64,000 nt of DNA from Croceimicrobium sp963974215 (GTDB lineage: Bacteria > Bacteroidota > Bacteroidia > Flavobacteriales > Schleiferiaceae). Shown here piece after piece: positions 53,654-62,213 of the stretch; the first letter of the stretch is position 1, and each line of letters starts with the position of its first letter. Where the stretch lies: NCBI GenBank assembly GCA_963974215.1, contig CAXBBL010000009.1, forward strand, positions 157,367 through 221,366, given 5' to 3'. The translations under genes and the position numbers were made by a program. The notes under the pieces are model-generated. The model searched no databases. It was not told the DNA's origin and saw only the letters and a program-made list of their open reading frames with translations.

Positions 53654-55123
53654 TTATCCTTTCGGATCAATAAACTTCTTGTAATGCTCATAACGTAGAA
53701 ATATATCTTTTACATAGTTGTAGGGTTCGGTGCCTCTTACGAATCCGTACTTGACAACCTCGTCCAAATAATATTTCTTATTCGTTAGTTTTAGGATATA
53801 CTCTTCTACGTTTTTATCCCACACATTTGGGTCTTTGCCATTTTTTTCGGCGAGGCGCATGGCGTCGAAAACGTGCCCTGCGCCACAATTAAAAGCGGCC
53901 AAGGTGAACTTCACCCTTTGAGTAGAGTCTTCTACGGCATCAAACTTCGCACGCATCTTACGTAAGTATTTTACGCCGCCTTTAACATTCTGTTCAGGGT
54001 TAAAGCTATTACTAACCCCTACCTCTTTGGCCGTGGCAGGCATCAGTTGAATTAAACCACCCGCACCGGCCCAAGATTTTGCTGTGGGATCAAAGCGCGA
54101 TTCTTGATATACCTGAGAGCAAAGGAAACGCCAATCCCAGCCAATGGTAGAGGCATTTGCCTTAATTATATCATCATACTTACTAATCTTATTTCCATTT
54201 TTACTGTAGAAGTCACTCTGTATCCGGCCGCGAAAAGACTTCGTATTTTTGAAGTACTTATTGTAGATGACATAATAATCATCTTGTTTTTTCTCTCTTT
54301 TAATCCAGTTATTGATGGCCTTTAATAGTTCGGGTGAATTCTGTCGAACCGCCCAGGCAATGCGTTGGGAGAAGGAGATACGGGTATCTACGTGTAATAT
54401 GGGATAATACGTTTTGTTGATGGCCGCTATATTGTAGTCGGCTATAGTGCGATCTATTTCGCCATCTACTACCATTCTAATAATTTCATCGGTAGGGATA
54501 TTTCCTTCAATATGTTCAATGGGAATTTCAGCGCCAATTTCGTTTTGTAGATTTTTTAACCTCTCGGCATAAGATGTGTTTTCTCGCACCCAGACCGTAT
54601 CATCAATTAGTTCTAAGGTGTTAGATATAATTTGCTTATCGATTTTATAGCCAGGTAGTGAGCGCCAATTAGCGGGCATGCGCTGCACCAATGCCTGATG
54701 GGTTACATAGTGGTTTTCAGTAAAGCTAACCAGTTGCTTACGAGGCTCAGTAATAGTTAGACCATAGGCAATTAAATCGCCATCACCCTTGTTAAGCATT
54801 TCAAAAAGGTCGTCAATATCTTCGGCGATGGTAATTTTCAATTCAAGACCTAAGTCTTCAGCTAAGCGAGAAAGTAGTTCATACTCAAAGCCCATGGGCA
54901 TTCCTTTATAAAGGAAATAGCTGGTTGAACTATAAATGGTAATGGCATGTAAAACGCCATCCTCTTTAATTTCCTCTAAATCTTGGGTTACTTTATAGGG
55001 TGCCTCATTACTATTGCGAGTTAATAATCCGTCGTCGTTTCCAGCGTTTTTAGTGCCCTGGTTACAAGCCGAAAAGAGAAGTATAAGAGCAATAAAAAAA
55101 ACATTTCCATTGATATTCATCAT
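53654..55123 (-). CDS. MltF-like lytic transglycosylase with solute-binding domain
   Basis: A 489-aa lipoprotein (lipobox ILLFSAC) from the ATG at 55123. Residues ~45-290 form a SBP_bac_3 domain (FLYKGMPMGFEYELLSRLAEDLGLELKI, DLIAYGLTITEPRKQLVSFTENHY), and ~300-465 an SLT domain with the catalytic glutamate in CSQVYQESRFDPTAKSWAGAGGLIQLMPATA and the AAFNCGAGHV motif. This is the MltF layout: peptidoglycan cleavage by transglycosylation, with the binding domain sensing a muropeptide or amino acid. Upstream in-frame codons to 55198 are not needed. It diverges from the 3D-domain lipoprotein. Confidence 0.92.
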   Translation of the reverse strand: MMNINGNVFFIALILLFSACNQGTKNAGNDDGLLTRNSNEAPYKVTQDLEEIKEDGVLHAITIYSSTSYFLYKGMPMGFEYELLSRLAEDLGLELKITIAEDIDDLFEMLNKGDGDLIAYGLTITEPRKQLVSFTENHYVTHQALVQRMPANWRSLPGYKIDKQIISNTLELIDDTVWVRENTSYAERLKNLQNEIGAEIPIEHIEGNIPTDEIIRMVVDGEIDRTIADYNIAAINKTYYPILHVDTRISFSQRIAWAVRQNSPELLKAINNWIKREKKQDDYYVIYNKYFKNTKSFRGRIQSDFYSKNGNKISKYDDIIKANASTIGWDWRFLCSQVYQESRFDPTAKSWAGAGGLIQLMPATAKEVGVSNSFNPEQNVKGGVKYLRKMRAKFDAVEDSTQRVKFTLAAFNCGAGHVFDAMRLAEKNGKDPNVWDKNVEEYILKLTNKKYYLDEVVKYGFVRGTEPYNYVKDIFLRYEHYKKFIDPKG

Positions 55124-55258
55124 CTCAAAAAGATAAAAAAAGAAAAGAGCTATGCAAGAATATTGACCTTCATTCGTTTTTTGATGCTTTGAAAGCACCT
55201 TTAATTGCTTAGTCTTACCTTAGATAACAAATAAGCAGCTTAGCTTTTAGACAGAAAT

Positions 55259-55663
55259 ATGAGGTATTCGAAATATAAGGTTGGTTTGTTTCTTATGGGA
55301 ATTATAATTCTTCTTGCAGCTTGCGGTGGTCCGGAAAGCAAAACGATGGAGGTAAGCGCTACGGCATATAACTCGGCCAAGTCGCAAACTTCAGGCGAGC
55401 CTACGATAACAGCTTGGGGTGACACCCTAATTCCTGGCATGAAAGCCGTGGCGATTTCTCGTGATTTGCTCGACTCAGGCTTTTATCACAACATGGAAAT
55501 TAGTATCAGCGGTTTACCTGGAACTTATAAAGTGTTAGACAAAATGAATGGTCGTTGGACCAAGAAAATCGATATTTACATGGGGACCGATGTTTCCTTA
55601 GCGCGAGAGTGGGGTAAGAAAAGGGTAACTATAAAATGGCTGCCTAAAGAAGAGGGTGCTTAA
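55259..55663 (+). CDS. 3D-domain lipoprotein (cell-wall associated)
   Basis: A 134-aa lipoprotein (lipobox LAAC, Cys about 22). The 3D domain begins VSATAYNS and contains AISRDLL and the DKMNGRWTKKIDIYMG motif with its three conserved aspartates, as in the MltA/RlpA/Rpf-related double-psi barrel group. It may act on or bind peptidoglycan. It is divergent from the MltF-like gene with a 135-base gap between starts, which suggests common control. Mobile element I starts directly after its stop. Confidence 0.87.
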   Translation: MRYSKYKVGLFLMGIIILLAACGGPESKTMEVSATAYNSAKSQTSGEPTITAWGDTLIPGMKAVAISRDLLDSGFYHNMEISISGLPGTYKVLDKMNGRWTKKIDIYMGTDVSLAREWGKKRVTIKWLPKEEGA

Positions 55664-55665
55664 AT

Positions 55666-55827
55666 AACGAGAGTTCGACGTAAAATTAGGCCCAAACGGA
55701 TTTTCCATTAAAAATGAAAATCCTGCATCTAGCTCATTTGCTGTAGCCCGCTACAGCTGCACGATCCAGACTAGTTTTGTCCTTCCATTGAAAATCTGAG
55801 GCTCTAATTTATTGTCGAATTCACGTT
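55666..55827 (-). mobile_element. Miniature inverted-repeat element, short copy I (162 bp)
   Basis: Both ends are present (AACGAGAGTTCGACG at left; AACGTGAATTCGACAA on the minus strand at right). It lies in the opposite orientation to copies B and C and keeps the hairpin GCTGTAG-CCCG-CTACAGC and the GGATTTTC/GAAAATCC arms, but lacks about 100 bp of the right half, so it is an internally deleted form. The flanks share AAAT (55662-55665, 55828-55831). The remainder of the gap to 55966 holds no gene. Confidence 0.82.
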
Positions 55828-55966
55828 AAATAAAAAGCTAAATCGCTACTGCAGATGAGTTCTCTATGAATTTACCAATAAGCTGCTAGCTCATTCTAAA
55901 ATCAGGTATTCTGTCAAAGTTTCGCTTCAGCCCAGCAATAAAAACTCTAATTTATTAGGAGCGCAT

Positions 55967-56422
55967 CTATTCAGCTTCAACAGCGTTGGCCTTTTTCGAT
56001 TTACGGAAAATGAAAGGACCGAAAATGTTTCTTTTAGCAAAACGCACCTGCTTATCTGAATTTAATAATTTTTGGTAAACGCTCTTTGGAACGCCAAAGC
56101 ATTCAAAAGCAGTACCATCTATAAAAGTAATTTCTAGGAGCGCATTTTTATACTGAATATTGGTAATTCCGCCTTTGTCGATGGTTTCTTGATATTCCGC
56201 TTTATTGTTGGCATGGGTTTCGGGAGCGATACTTACTAAGAAATGGTAAGCATCGATAATTTTGGTGCTCATTTCTTCCGCCTCAAGTGCCTTCTCATTT
56301 ATAGCCTGAAATTTATCGGGATGCCATTCTTTCACCAAGTTGCGGTACTTAAGCTTCAGATCTTTTAAGTCTAAATTGCCTTCTACTGCAAATAATTTCT
56401 TGTACTCGTTTAGTCTTTTCAT
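55967..56422 (-). CDS. J-domain protein with C-terminal KTSC domain
   Basis: A 151-aa protein. Residues ~1-67 form a DnaJ domain with the HPD motif in LVKEWHPDKFQ; ~82-145 match a KTSC domain (ITNIQYKNALLEITFIDGTAFECFGVPKSVYQKLL ... FGPFIFRKSKK). The J-domain should stimulate an Hsp70. The KTSC part is thought to bind nucleic acid or the ribosome; this pairing is found in Bacteroidota and elsewhere. No Hsp70 is adjacent. Confidence 0.85.
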   Translation of the reverse strand: MKRLNEYKKLFAVEGNLDLKDLKLKYRNLVKEWHPDKFQAINEKALEAEEMSTKIIDAYHFLVSIAPETHANNKAEYQETIDKGGITNIQYKNALLEITFIDGTAFECFGVPKSVYQKLLNSDKQVRFAKRNIFGPFIFRKSKKANAVEAE

Positions 56423-56534
56423 ATCAGGTATCTCTAAATAACTTTCAGTGCTTTTGGGTACTGTTTCTGACCCTCAAAAAAGCGTGCGAAAGTAGACTTT
56501 TTTATTGGGAGTTAGCTTTATTTTTGGCTTTGGT

Positions 56535-57257
56535 TTAGAAGGTTTGGGAATTCAGGTTAATCGATTTTTGCTTTGCAGAAATTAATGCATTTTCTAGCTT
56601 TATTTGAATTTCTCTAAAACTCTTAGCCGCCGCATAATTATTGTTTAGTTCCAGTTCAATTCCTGCGTATTGTTGCGGGAACTTCTTTCTCAAATGACTG
56701 GTAAATCCGTCTGCAGTTCCTAAATAGGGATAATTAAAGCGCACTCTGAATGCAGGAAGGTGGGTGCTTAGCTCATTTTTGTAAGTTCTGGCATATTCCT
56801 TTTCCAAAGCACTTTTGGGGTTATATAAAATTCCCAAATCGGCATTGCGCTTTATTCCGTTTAATTCATTGGTAAAACTATGGACGGAGATATGCAGTAT
56901 GTTGAAACTACTTTTGATATTCGATGTGATAAAACCCTCTAATTCAGTGCGATAGGGCCGGTAGTACTTTACTATTAATTCTTCTTTTTCCTCTTTGCTT
57001 AGCGATTTTGTAAAGTCAGAAAATAACTGAGGATGATGCAATGATCTGTTCAACTCAATTAGTAATCGACTTACAGCTCCTCTACTACAATAATCTGGAT
57101 TTAGATTTTGCACCAAAGTCTCATATAATTCTATCGCTCCAATATCGTAGGCTCTATGACTGTTGAGAACCGACTCACTGCCTTTGAAAAATGAGTTATA
57201 CTTTGCAGGAACTGTATTCACAGCATGTTCGCAGCTGATAATGAGTTTTGTTTTCAA
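56535..57257 (-). CDS. N-formylglutamate amidohydrolase-like protein
   Basis: About 240 aa of the FGase family: LIISCEHAVNTVP, SHRAYDIGAIELYE, LIELNRSLHHPQLFSDF, HISVHSFTNELNG and GIELELNNNY; these supply the His and Glu residues of the zinc-peptidase-like fold. I choose a TTG at 57257 giving MKTKLIISCEHA, immediately after the upstream stop. An ATG at 57344 would add 29 unrelated residues and overlap the GCS2 gene by 86 bases. It should hydrolyse an N-acyl or amide bond on a glutamate-like substrate and may remove a group made by its two neighbours. Confidence 0.8.
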   Translation of the reverse strand: MKTKLIISCEHAVNTVPAKYNSFFKGSESVLNSHRAYDIGAIELYETLVQNLNPDYCSRGAVSRLLIELNRSLHHPQLFSDFTKSLSKEEKEELIVKYYRPYRTELEGFITSNIKSSFNILHISVHSFTNELNGIKRNADLGILYNPKSALEKEYARTYKNELSTHLPAFRVRFNYPYLGTADGFTSHLRKKFPQQYAGIELELNNNYAAAKSFREIQIKLENALISAKQKSINLNSQTF

Positions 57258-57258
57258 C

Positions 57259-58482
57259 TTATTGCAAGCTAAAGGATTCGTTTTTCGCCAAGCATTGCCC
57301 CAGCTTTTTATAGACGGATCTAAGATTTGACTCTGAAAAGTCATTTTCTACAGCCTTCAATATCCTTGTAGCTAAACTTCCTTCTTTTAGAATGACCTCT
57401 ATAGCATCATTTTTAAAGTCGGTCTGATCTATAATGAATTTCCACAGCTCAATGGCAGATGCTGATTCGCCTTTAAAGCCAAACTCCGCTAAGTAGCGAG
57501 AATTTGCTATCCTAGTATTTTCAGCATCTTTAATCACATCTCGGAAAATGGCCGATAAATCATTCTCGCCCCAAGCTTTTTGACGCTGGAAAAAATCGCT
57601 TTGCAAAGAAATGAGGTAGTTGATAGCGGCATCAATAAGCTCCAAAACTGCTATGTCCATCTTTGGTGACTCTTGAATGTCGATTATTCTAATTTCAATA
57701 GCCATCCTATCAAATCTAGCTATAGCGCCTCTTGAATTTAAAAAGTAATTGCTCAGAATTTTATCTGTGTCATACACTGCCATTTCTTTGCGAATGGGCT
57801 CAAAAATGAGACTTTCATAATCACCTTGGCTAAATGCTCTTTCGGGAATAACCTTTCCTGCAATGCTGGGAATCTTCTTTTGGTTTAATCGATAATATTC
57901 TAAACGATGGTCTTTGATTCCGCTATAGGATGCATCTAGAATAGGGGTACTTGCGCTCAATGCCGGAATAATTGGTAAAATTAATCGGATCGCGGCATGT
58001 AACTTCGCAAACTCTTCATCGTTTGCGAAAGGTAAATTGATATGTGTGCTTTGCAGGTTTGACCAACCATGTCCTTTGCAGTCAAATATTCTGTCGTATA
58101 AGGCATAAACCTCATTGTATTCATGAGGCCATATTTTAGTCTCACTCAGTGGATTCATCCATGGATGAGCTCCACTGGGCAATAGGATAGCATTATGCTT
58201 GGACAGCAGCTCATTCGCCATGCGCACATTTTCTGCAAACTTTTCAGATAGGCCTTTTAAAGTAGGCGATGGACCGTTTGTTTTAATTTCTAATACATGA
58301 AGCACTAATTCATTGGACCAGGCCATATCGCCATTCTCAAAGTCGGCAGTTATATCTCCAGATACATCTTGCAACAGCAAATCGGAAATGGCTAAGACCT
58401 TTAAGCTGTCTTTATCTACGATCATGTATTCCATTTCAACGCCAAAACCCTTACCTAAGGCAAGGTAATTCAGTTTTTCCAT
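57259..58482 (-). CDS. GCS2-family glutamate--cysteine-ligase-like carboxylate-amine ligase
   Basis: A 407-aa protein of the GCS2/YbdK fold: GVEMEYMIVDKDS (metal site), NELVLHVLEIKTNGP, LLPSGAHPWMNP, GWSNLQSTHINLPF and FDRMAIEIRIIDIQESP. These are the ATP- and metal-binding strands of a glutamine-synthetase-like amidoligase. It probably forms an amide between a glutamate-type carboxyl and an amine, but the true substrates are unknown. It lies between the ATP-grasp gene (two-base gap) and the amidohydrolase (one-base gap). Confidence 0.87.
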   Translation of the reverse strand: MEKLNYLALGKGFGVEMEYMIVDKDSLKVLAISDLLLQDVSGDITADFENGDMAWSNELVLHVLEIKTNGPSPTLKGLSEKFAENVRMANELLSKHNAILLPSGAHPWMNPLSETKIWPHEYNEVYALYDRIFDCKGHGWSNLQSTHINLPFANDEEFAKLHAAIRLILPIIPALSASTPILDASYSGIKDHRLEYYRLNQKKIPSIAGKVIPERAFSQGDYESLIFEPIRKEMAVYDTDKILSNYFLNSRGAIARFDRMAIEIRIIDIQESPKMDIAVLELIDAAINYLISLQSDFFQRQKAWGENDLSAIFRDVIKDAENTRIANSRYLAEFGFKGESASAIELWKFIIDQTDFKNDAIEVILKEGSLATRILKAVENDFSESNLRSVYKKLGQCLAKNESFSLQ

Positions 58483-58484
58483 CC

Positions 58485-59948
58485 TTACATTTTTTTAGAT
58501 TCGTCAAGCCTTCTTTTAAATTCCATCATAATTTTACGATAGAGCTCATCTCCTAAAATTTTATCTTCGAAGTCTGCGTCAATACTCGGATTGTCGTTTA
58601 TTTCTATGATATACACTTTGTCGGCATGAAACTTCACATCTACCCCATACAGTCCATCCCCAATTAAATTGGCTGCCTTCAATGAGGTCTCTAAAACTAT
58701 AGTGGGCGTATTTTCCAAGGCAATGGTTTCAACACCGCCATAATTTTCATCTTCTTGGGTAGACCAATCATAGATTTGCCAATGGCCTTTCGCCATATGG
58801 TATTTACAGACATACAAGATCTCTTGGTTCAGAATTCCCACTCGCCAATCGTATTCGGTAAACAAATATTCTTGCCCTATTATCAGGTCCGAGCTTTGAA
58901 GCATATCCGCTAAATGAGTGGCTAACTCTTCAGAAGTTTTGGCCTTGACAACACCTTGGGAAAAGGAACTGTCAGGCTTTTTTAAGACGCATGGGAGTCC
59001 CAAATAAGCTTCAACCTCATTGACATTGTCTTTATGGATGATCAAGGTTTTGGGAGTGGGTATTTTGTGTTTGCTTAACAATTCTGCTAGATAAACCTTG
59101 TTGGTGCATCGAAGAATTGAGGTAGGGTCATCAAACACGATTAAACCTTCCGCATGAGCTCTTCGCGAAAAACGATAAGTGATATGATTTACAGAGGTCG
59201 TTTCTCTAATAAATAAGGCATCAAACTCCGGAATTCTGTTGAAATCGTTTTTATCGATGATTTCTACATAAAAGCCAAGATTTTCTGCTGCATCTACCAT
59301 CTTTTGAATGGCGGCAGGATTGGAGGGGGGAGACTCTTCCTTGGGGTTTACCAAAATGGCAAGGTCGTAGGTCGTTTTAATAATCCTGGCTGAATCATAG
59401 CGTTTTTTAGAGAAGTATTCAGCAGCTGCATCATTTACAAAAGCTCTATGATCTTCAGAAATATCGGGCATGCTAATAATTTTGACTGACTTTAGAATCC
59501 ATTTGTTTTTGAATTCGAATTCAGCGCGTAGGAGGGGAGCTTGAAAAAGATTGTAGATATTCTTTGCGAGCTTATTGTGCTGCTTAGCCGTGTTTTTCCC
59601 GAAGTAGACGCTTAAGGTAAAGTGATCAGACTTTATATTTTTCAAACTCTGTTGAACATCATTTTCCAATTCATCTGTAAAGATTTTTTGCAGGCGCTGT
59701 GAATTGAAATCTTGGATAGTCGTGATGGAAGGTATAACCTTCTGACCTCTTGCTTCGGCAAGCAATGAAACATAATATCCCGTGCTCTGGTACTTGCTGT
59801 TCTTGCAAAGATTGAAAACCCTTACATCACGCATTTCAAAGTACTTCGATTGCGTAAGGTAACTTTTGGCATCAATAACTTTAACACTGTCATTATTGAT
59901 TTCGAAAGTCCAATTTTTAGTAGAATTGACAACAATTATTTTTTTCAA
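58485..59948 (-). CDS. RimK-like ATP-grasp ligase with RLAN N-terminal domain
   Basis: A 487-aa fusion. Residues ~1-190 match the RLAN (RimK-like ATP-grasp N-terminal) region, with VRVFNLCKNSKYQSTGYYVSLLAEARGQKVIPS. Residues ~200-480 are an ATP-grasp domain: FIRETTSVNHITYRFSRRAHAEGL, PCVLKKPDSSFSQGVVKA, and VYIIEINDNPSIDADFED for metal and phosphate. It should ligate an amino acid, perhaps glutamate, to a carboxylate. It is the first gene of the three-gene set. Confidence 0.9.
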   Translation of the reverse strand: MKKIIVVNSTKNWTFEINNDSVKVIDAKSYLTQSKYFEMRDVRVFNLCKNSKYQSTGYYVSLLAEARGQKVIPSITTIQDFNSQRLQKIFTDELENDVQQSLKNIKSDHFTLSVYFGKNTAKQHNKLAKNIYNLFQAPLLRAEFEFKNKWILKSVKIISMPDISEDHRAFVNDAAAEYFSKKRYDSARIIKTTYDLAILVNPKEESPPSNPAAIQKMVDAAENLGFYVEIIDKNDFNRIPEFDALFIRETTSVNHITYRFSRRAHAEGLIVFDDPTSILRCTNKVYLAELLSKHKIPTPKTLIIHKDNVNEVEAYLGLPCVLKKPDSSFSQGVVKAKTSEELATHLADMLQSSDLIIGQEYLFTEYDWRVGILNQEILYVCKYHMAKGHWQIYDWSTQEDENYGGVETIALENTPTIVLETSLKAANLIGDGLYGVDVKFHADKVYIIEINDNPSIDADFEDKILGDELYRKIMMEFKRRLDESKKM

Positions 59949-60353
59949 GTTGTATGAAATTAGGCAGTTTTGGGTTCTAAAATGAGCAAATTGGTATCAC
60001 GTGTCATACTATCTAGGAAGATAGCATTAATAAGTTTATGACTATTGGAAGAACAGTAATTGAAACCCGATACTAGGGTCTCTTTGAGCGGATCAGCCAC
60101 TAAAACATTCCTGGTGATTATTCGATCCACAGAGTAAAACCGAATGTCCTCTTGGTTTAACTTTTACATCGAGCACAGATTTTGTACTGAAACCAAGTAG
60201 GGTCAAAGATAATGAGTTTGTGATAGTAGACTGATGCTTTGTATACTTTTTGTGAGGCGTGAATGGGCAGAAGCATAGATAAGGTTTCTCCATACTTTAC
60301 CTGTGACTGTACTACCTTTTTTATGCTGCTTGCTTTTGCTCGCAAGTGAATTT
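59949..60353. other. Non-coding stretch upstream of the amidoligase cluster
   Basis: About 400 bases with no convincing gene: the short open frames on the minus strand here (60093-60408) lack family features and overlap the repeat. It must contain the promoter of the leftward cluster, but I could not identify one clearly. Confidence 0.4.
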
Positions 60354-60516
60354 CAGCAAGAGTTTGAGCAAGAGTATTGAGGGGATTGACGATAGTTATA
60401 AAAATCACCGTCCTGTATGCTCATGACTGTTGCTCGTAACTGACTTCCTGTATGCTCCTTACTCTTGCTCGGTACTGACTTTCTGTATGCTCTTCACTCT
60501 TGCTCGGTACTGTTTT
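60354..60516 (+). repeat. 35-bp tandem-repeat locus R3
   Basis: An AGCAAGAGT-TTG-AGCAAGAGT-ATTGAGGGG arm, a 27-base unique part, then three contiguous 35-bp units (60411-60445, 60446-60480, 60481-60515), each CTGTATGCTC ... TTGCTC ... ACTG. The arm is complementary to the unit's CTCTTGCTC core. It is followed by GGGGCTGGTGGGGTTCG, also seen after R4. The rest of the gap to 60765 is AT-rich with no gene. Confidence 0.88.
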
Positions 60517-60765
60517 ATGGGGCTGGTGGGGTTCGAAAAAGGGGTGTTTTGTAATATGTTGAAATTCAATATTTTGAAATTTTATTTTAGCTTTATTTTG
60601 CTGTGAATTGGCAGATTCTTGACAGAGTAAAAGTCATTGTTAATGAATCGACAGGTGTTTTAGAGCTGCAAATCTGTTCACGGATACTAAAGCTTTCTCA
60701 GCGCTGAAAACTTGTGTTAAACGACGTTTGCTCTAGTTTTATCTTAATTATTGTTTAGGGTATTT

Positions 60766-61662
60766 TTAATTACTTAATGTTAGCTTCATTGCAAGAAGAT
60801 TATACTTACCGCGGTATCTTTTATGATGCATCTCCGGGTTTCTTGGCCTAAACTTACTCCACTTGCCTTTATGATAAACCCATGAGTTTTCATTGGTTTC
60901 AGCAGGGACCGCTCCAACTGTAGGGTTGTAGTTGAATTCTTTAACCTCCTTATCTGAATCGTACATGATATAAGTATCCTCAATCTTATTTTCAGCTAGG
61001 ATTAGCCACTCCATTGCTATGAATAAGCCATTTTCAGGAAATGTAATATTCAACTCTGATATATCTATCTCGGTATATTTTTTTCCCTTCCTAGCGATTC
61101 CCAGTATACCTTTATCGTAAAGATAAGGACCCGGCTCTCCTTCATCATTTAAGCTGTGTAGTCTTATGTTAAATTTAGAGTCATCGCCATAACTGGTAGT
61201 TAAAATTTCAATCTTTTCAAGAAATGGGGTTTCTCTATATATTTCCTTGTGCTCAAAGTACCTCGCTACAATCCATGGTTTGCTTCCAGAGCCAAAGCCG
61301 CCTTTCAATTTGTGCTTTTTAAAATCTCCTATAGTGAGATCCTTACTTTCCATTTTGGCGGTTACGATTACCTCATTTAACTTGGTGATTTCAGGCTTAA
61401 GCTTTATAAAGCTTCTAATTGAATCAGAAGGTACTTTCTTTGTTTCATAACCGATAGCTGAGAAAACGATAATTTCGGGATTATCAATTTCCAGTTTAAA
61501 CTCGCCCTTTAAGCTAGAGGTTGTTCCAATGTCTTTACCTTCCACCCAAATATTTACGTACGGAATTCTCTCATTCGTCGAGCCGTCGATTATCACTGAT
61601 TTTAGCTGACAAAAGCTAAAAGGTGAAAGGATTGAAAAAGTTATTAGGAGTAGTCTTTTCAT
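60766..61662 (-). CDS. Exported CarboxypepD_reg-like domain protein
   Basis: A 298-aa protein with a signal peptide (MKRLLLITFSILSPFSFCQ) and an N-terminal carboxypeptidase-regulatory-like domain (IIDGSTNERIPYVNIWVEGKDIGTTSSLKGEFKLEI ... FSAIGYETKKV), followed by the linker LNEVIVTAKM typical of Bacteroidota TonB-receptor-like proteins. No barrel follows; the remaining ~190 residues are of unknown fold. I use the ATG at 61662; the frame is open to 61755 but those codons lie upstream of the signal peptide. Function unknown. Confidence 0.75.
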   Translation of the reverse strand: MKRLLLITFSILSPFSFCQLKSVIIDGSTNERIPYVNIWVEGKDIGTTSSLKGEFKLEIDNPEIIVFSAIGYETKKVPSDSIRSFIKLKPEITKLNEVIVTAKMESKDLTIGDFKKHKLKGGFGSGSKPWIVARYFEHKEIYRETPFLEKIEILTTSYGDDSKFNIRLHSLNDEGEPGPYLYDKGILGIARKGKKYTEIDISELNITFPENGLFIAMEWLILAENKIEDTYIMYDSDKEVKEFNYNPTVGAVPAETNENSWVYHKGKWSKFRPRNPEMHHKRYRGKYNLLAMKLTLSN

Positions 61663-61728
61663 TTTGCGGGTAATACCACAGTATGAATCGTGGCGGTTTG
61701 ACATCGTAAAACTTTCAAGTACAATATA

Positions 61729-61791
61729 GCCAGATCTGTGATTTGGCCAACCCAATTTTGATCAATACACCTGCCAAATCTGTGATTTGGC
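61729..61791. repeat. Two REP-like palindromes GCCAAATC-TGT-GATTTGGC
   Basis: Copies at 61729-61747 (one mismatch: GCCAGATC) and 61773-61791 (perfect), 44 bases apart in the same orientation. Each could form an 8-bp hairpin with a 3-base loop. They lie upstream of the CarboxypepD_reg-like gene. Confidence 0.75.
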
Positions 61792-61867
61792 GTGCTATCC
61801 TGTAAGCAGAAAAGTGTCGGCTGGCACTGACCCGCCATGATTCCATGCTGAATGTTTGATACTATTT

Positions 61868-62212
61868 TTAGATTTTATAGACTACTTCCAACGTTGAGTT
61901 TATCCGATCAGTTAACATTTCAATTAGCTCTGGATCTAAATATTCGTATTCATCCTCGATCTGCAGAACTTCAATTTCAGGAAGTTCTAAGTGCCTAAAT
62001 GTTCCAGAAATTCGTCCTCCTTGACCGTCTTCCATTACAAATATCAGGTCTGCCCATTCAATATCACGCTCTTTAATTTGGCGTTCGCTTTTTGGACTAA
62101 GTCCAACTGAGCGTATGTTGAAACGTTGATCGTTCTTAAATATGTGTTCAGCAGTTCTGCTTCTTCGTTTATTACGACCACAGACGACTAGAAGATTGGG
62201 ACGTTCGTTCAT
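61868..62212 (-). CDS. Low-molecular-weight protein-tyrosine-phosphatase-like protein
   Basis: A 114-aa LMW-PTPase-fold protein. The P-loop is VVCGRNKRRSRTAE (Cys-x5-Arg), then WADLIFVMED and a closing YEYLDPELIEML, where the general-acid aspartate would be expected. The loop sequence CGRNKRRSRT differs from the classic CxGNxCRS, as in a short phosphatase subfamily often found alone in Bacteria. It starts one base after the upstream lipoprotein stop, so the two are coupled. Substrate unknown. Confidence 0.82.
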   Translation of the reverse strand: MNERPNLLVVCGRNKRRSRTAEHIFKNDQRFNIRSVGLSPKSERQIKERDIEWADLIFVMEDGQGGRISGTFRHLELPEIEVLQIEDEYEYLDPELIEMLTDRINSTLEVVYKI

Positions 62213-62213
62213 G

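Noticed and set aside
60093..60408. Two overlapping small open frames upstream of the amidoligase cluster
   Set aside because: They overlap each other and the R3 repeat, and show no signal peptide, domain or coupling.
60411..60515. Three evenly spaced repeats that could suggest a CRISPR array
   Set aside because: The 35-bp units are contiguous with no spacers, vary inside the unit, and no cas gene is nearby.
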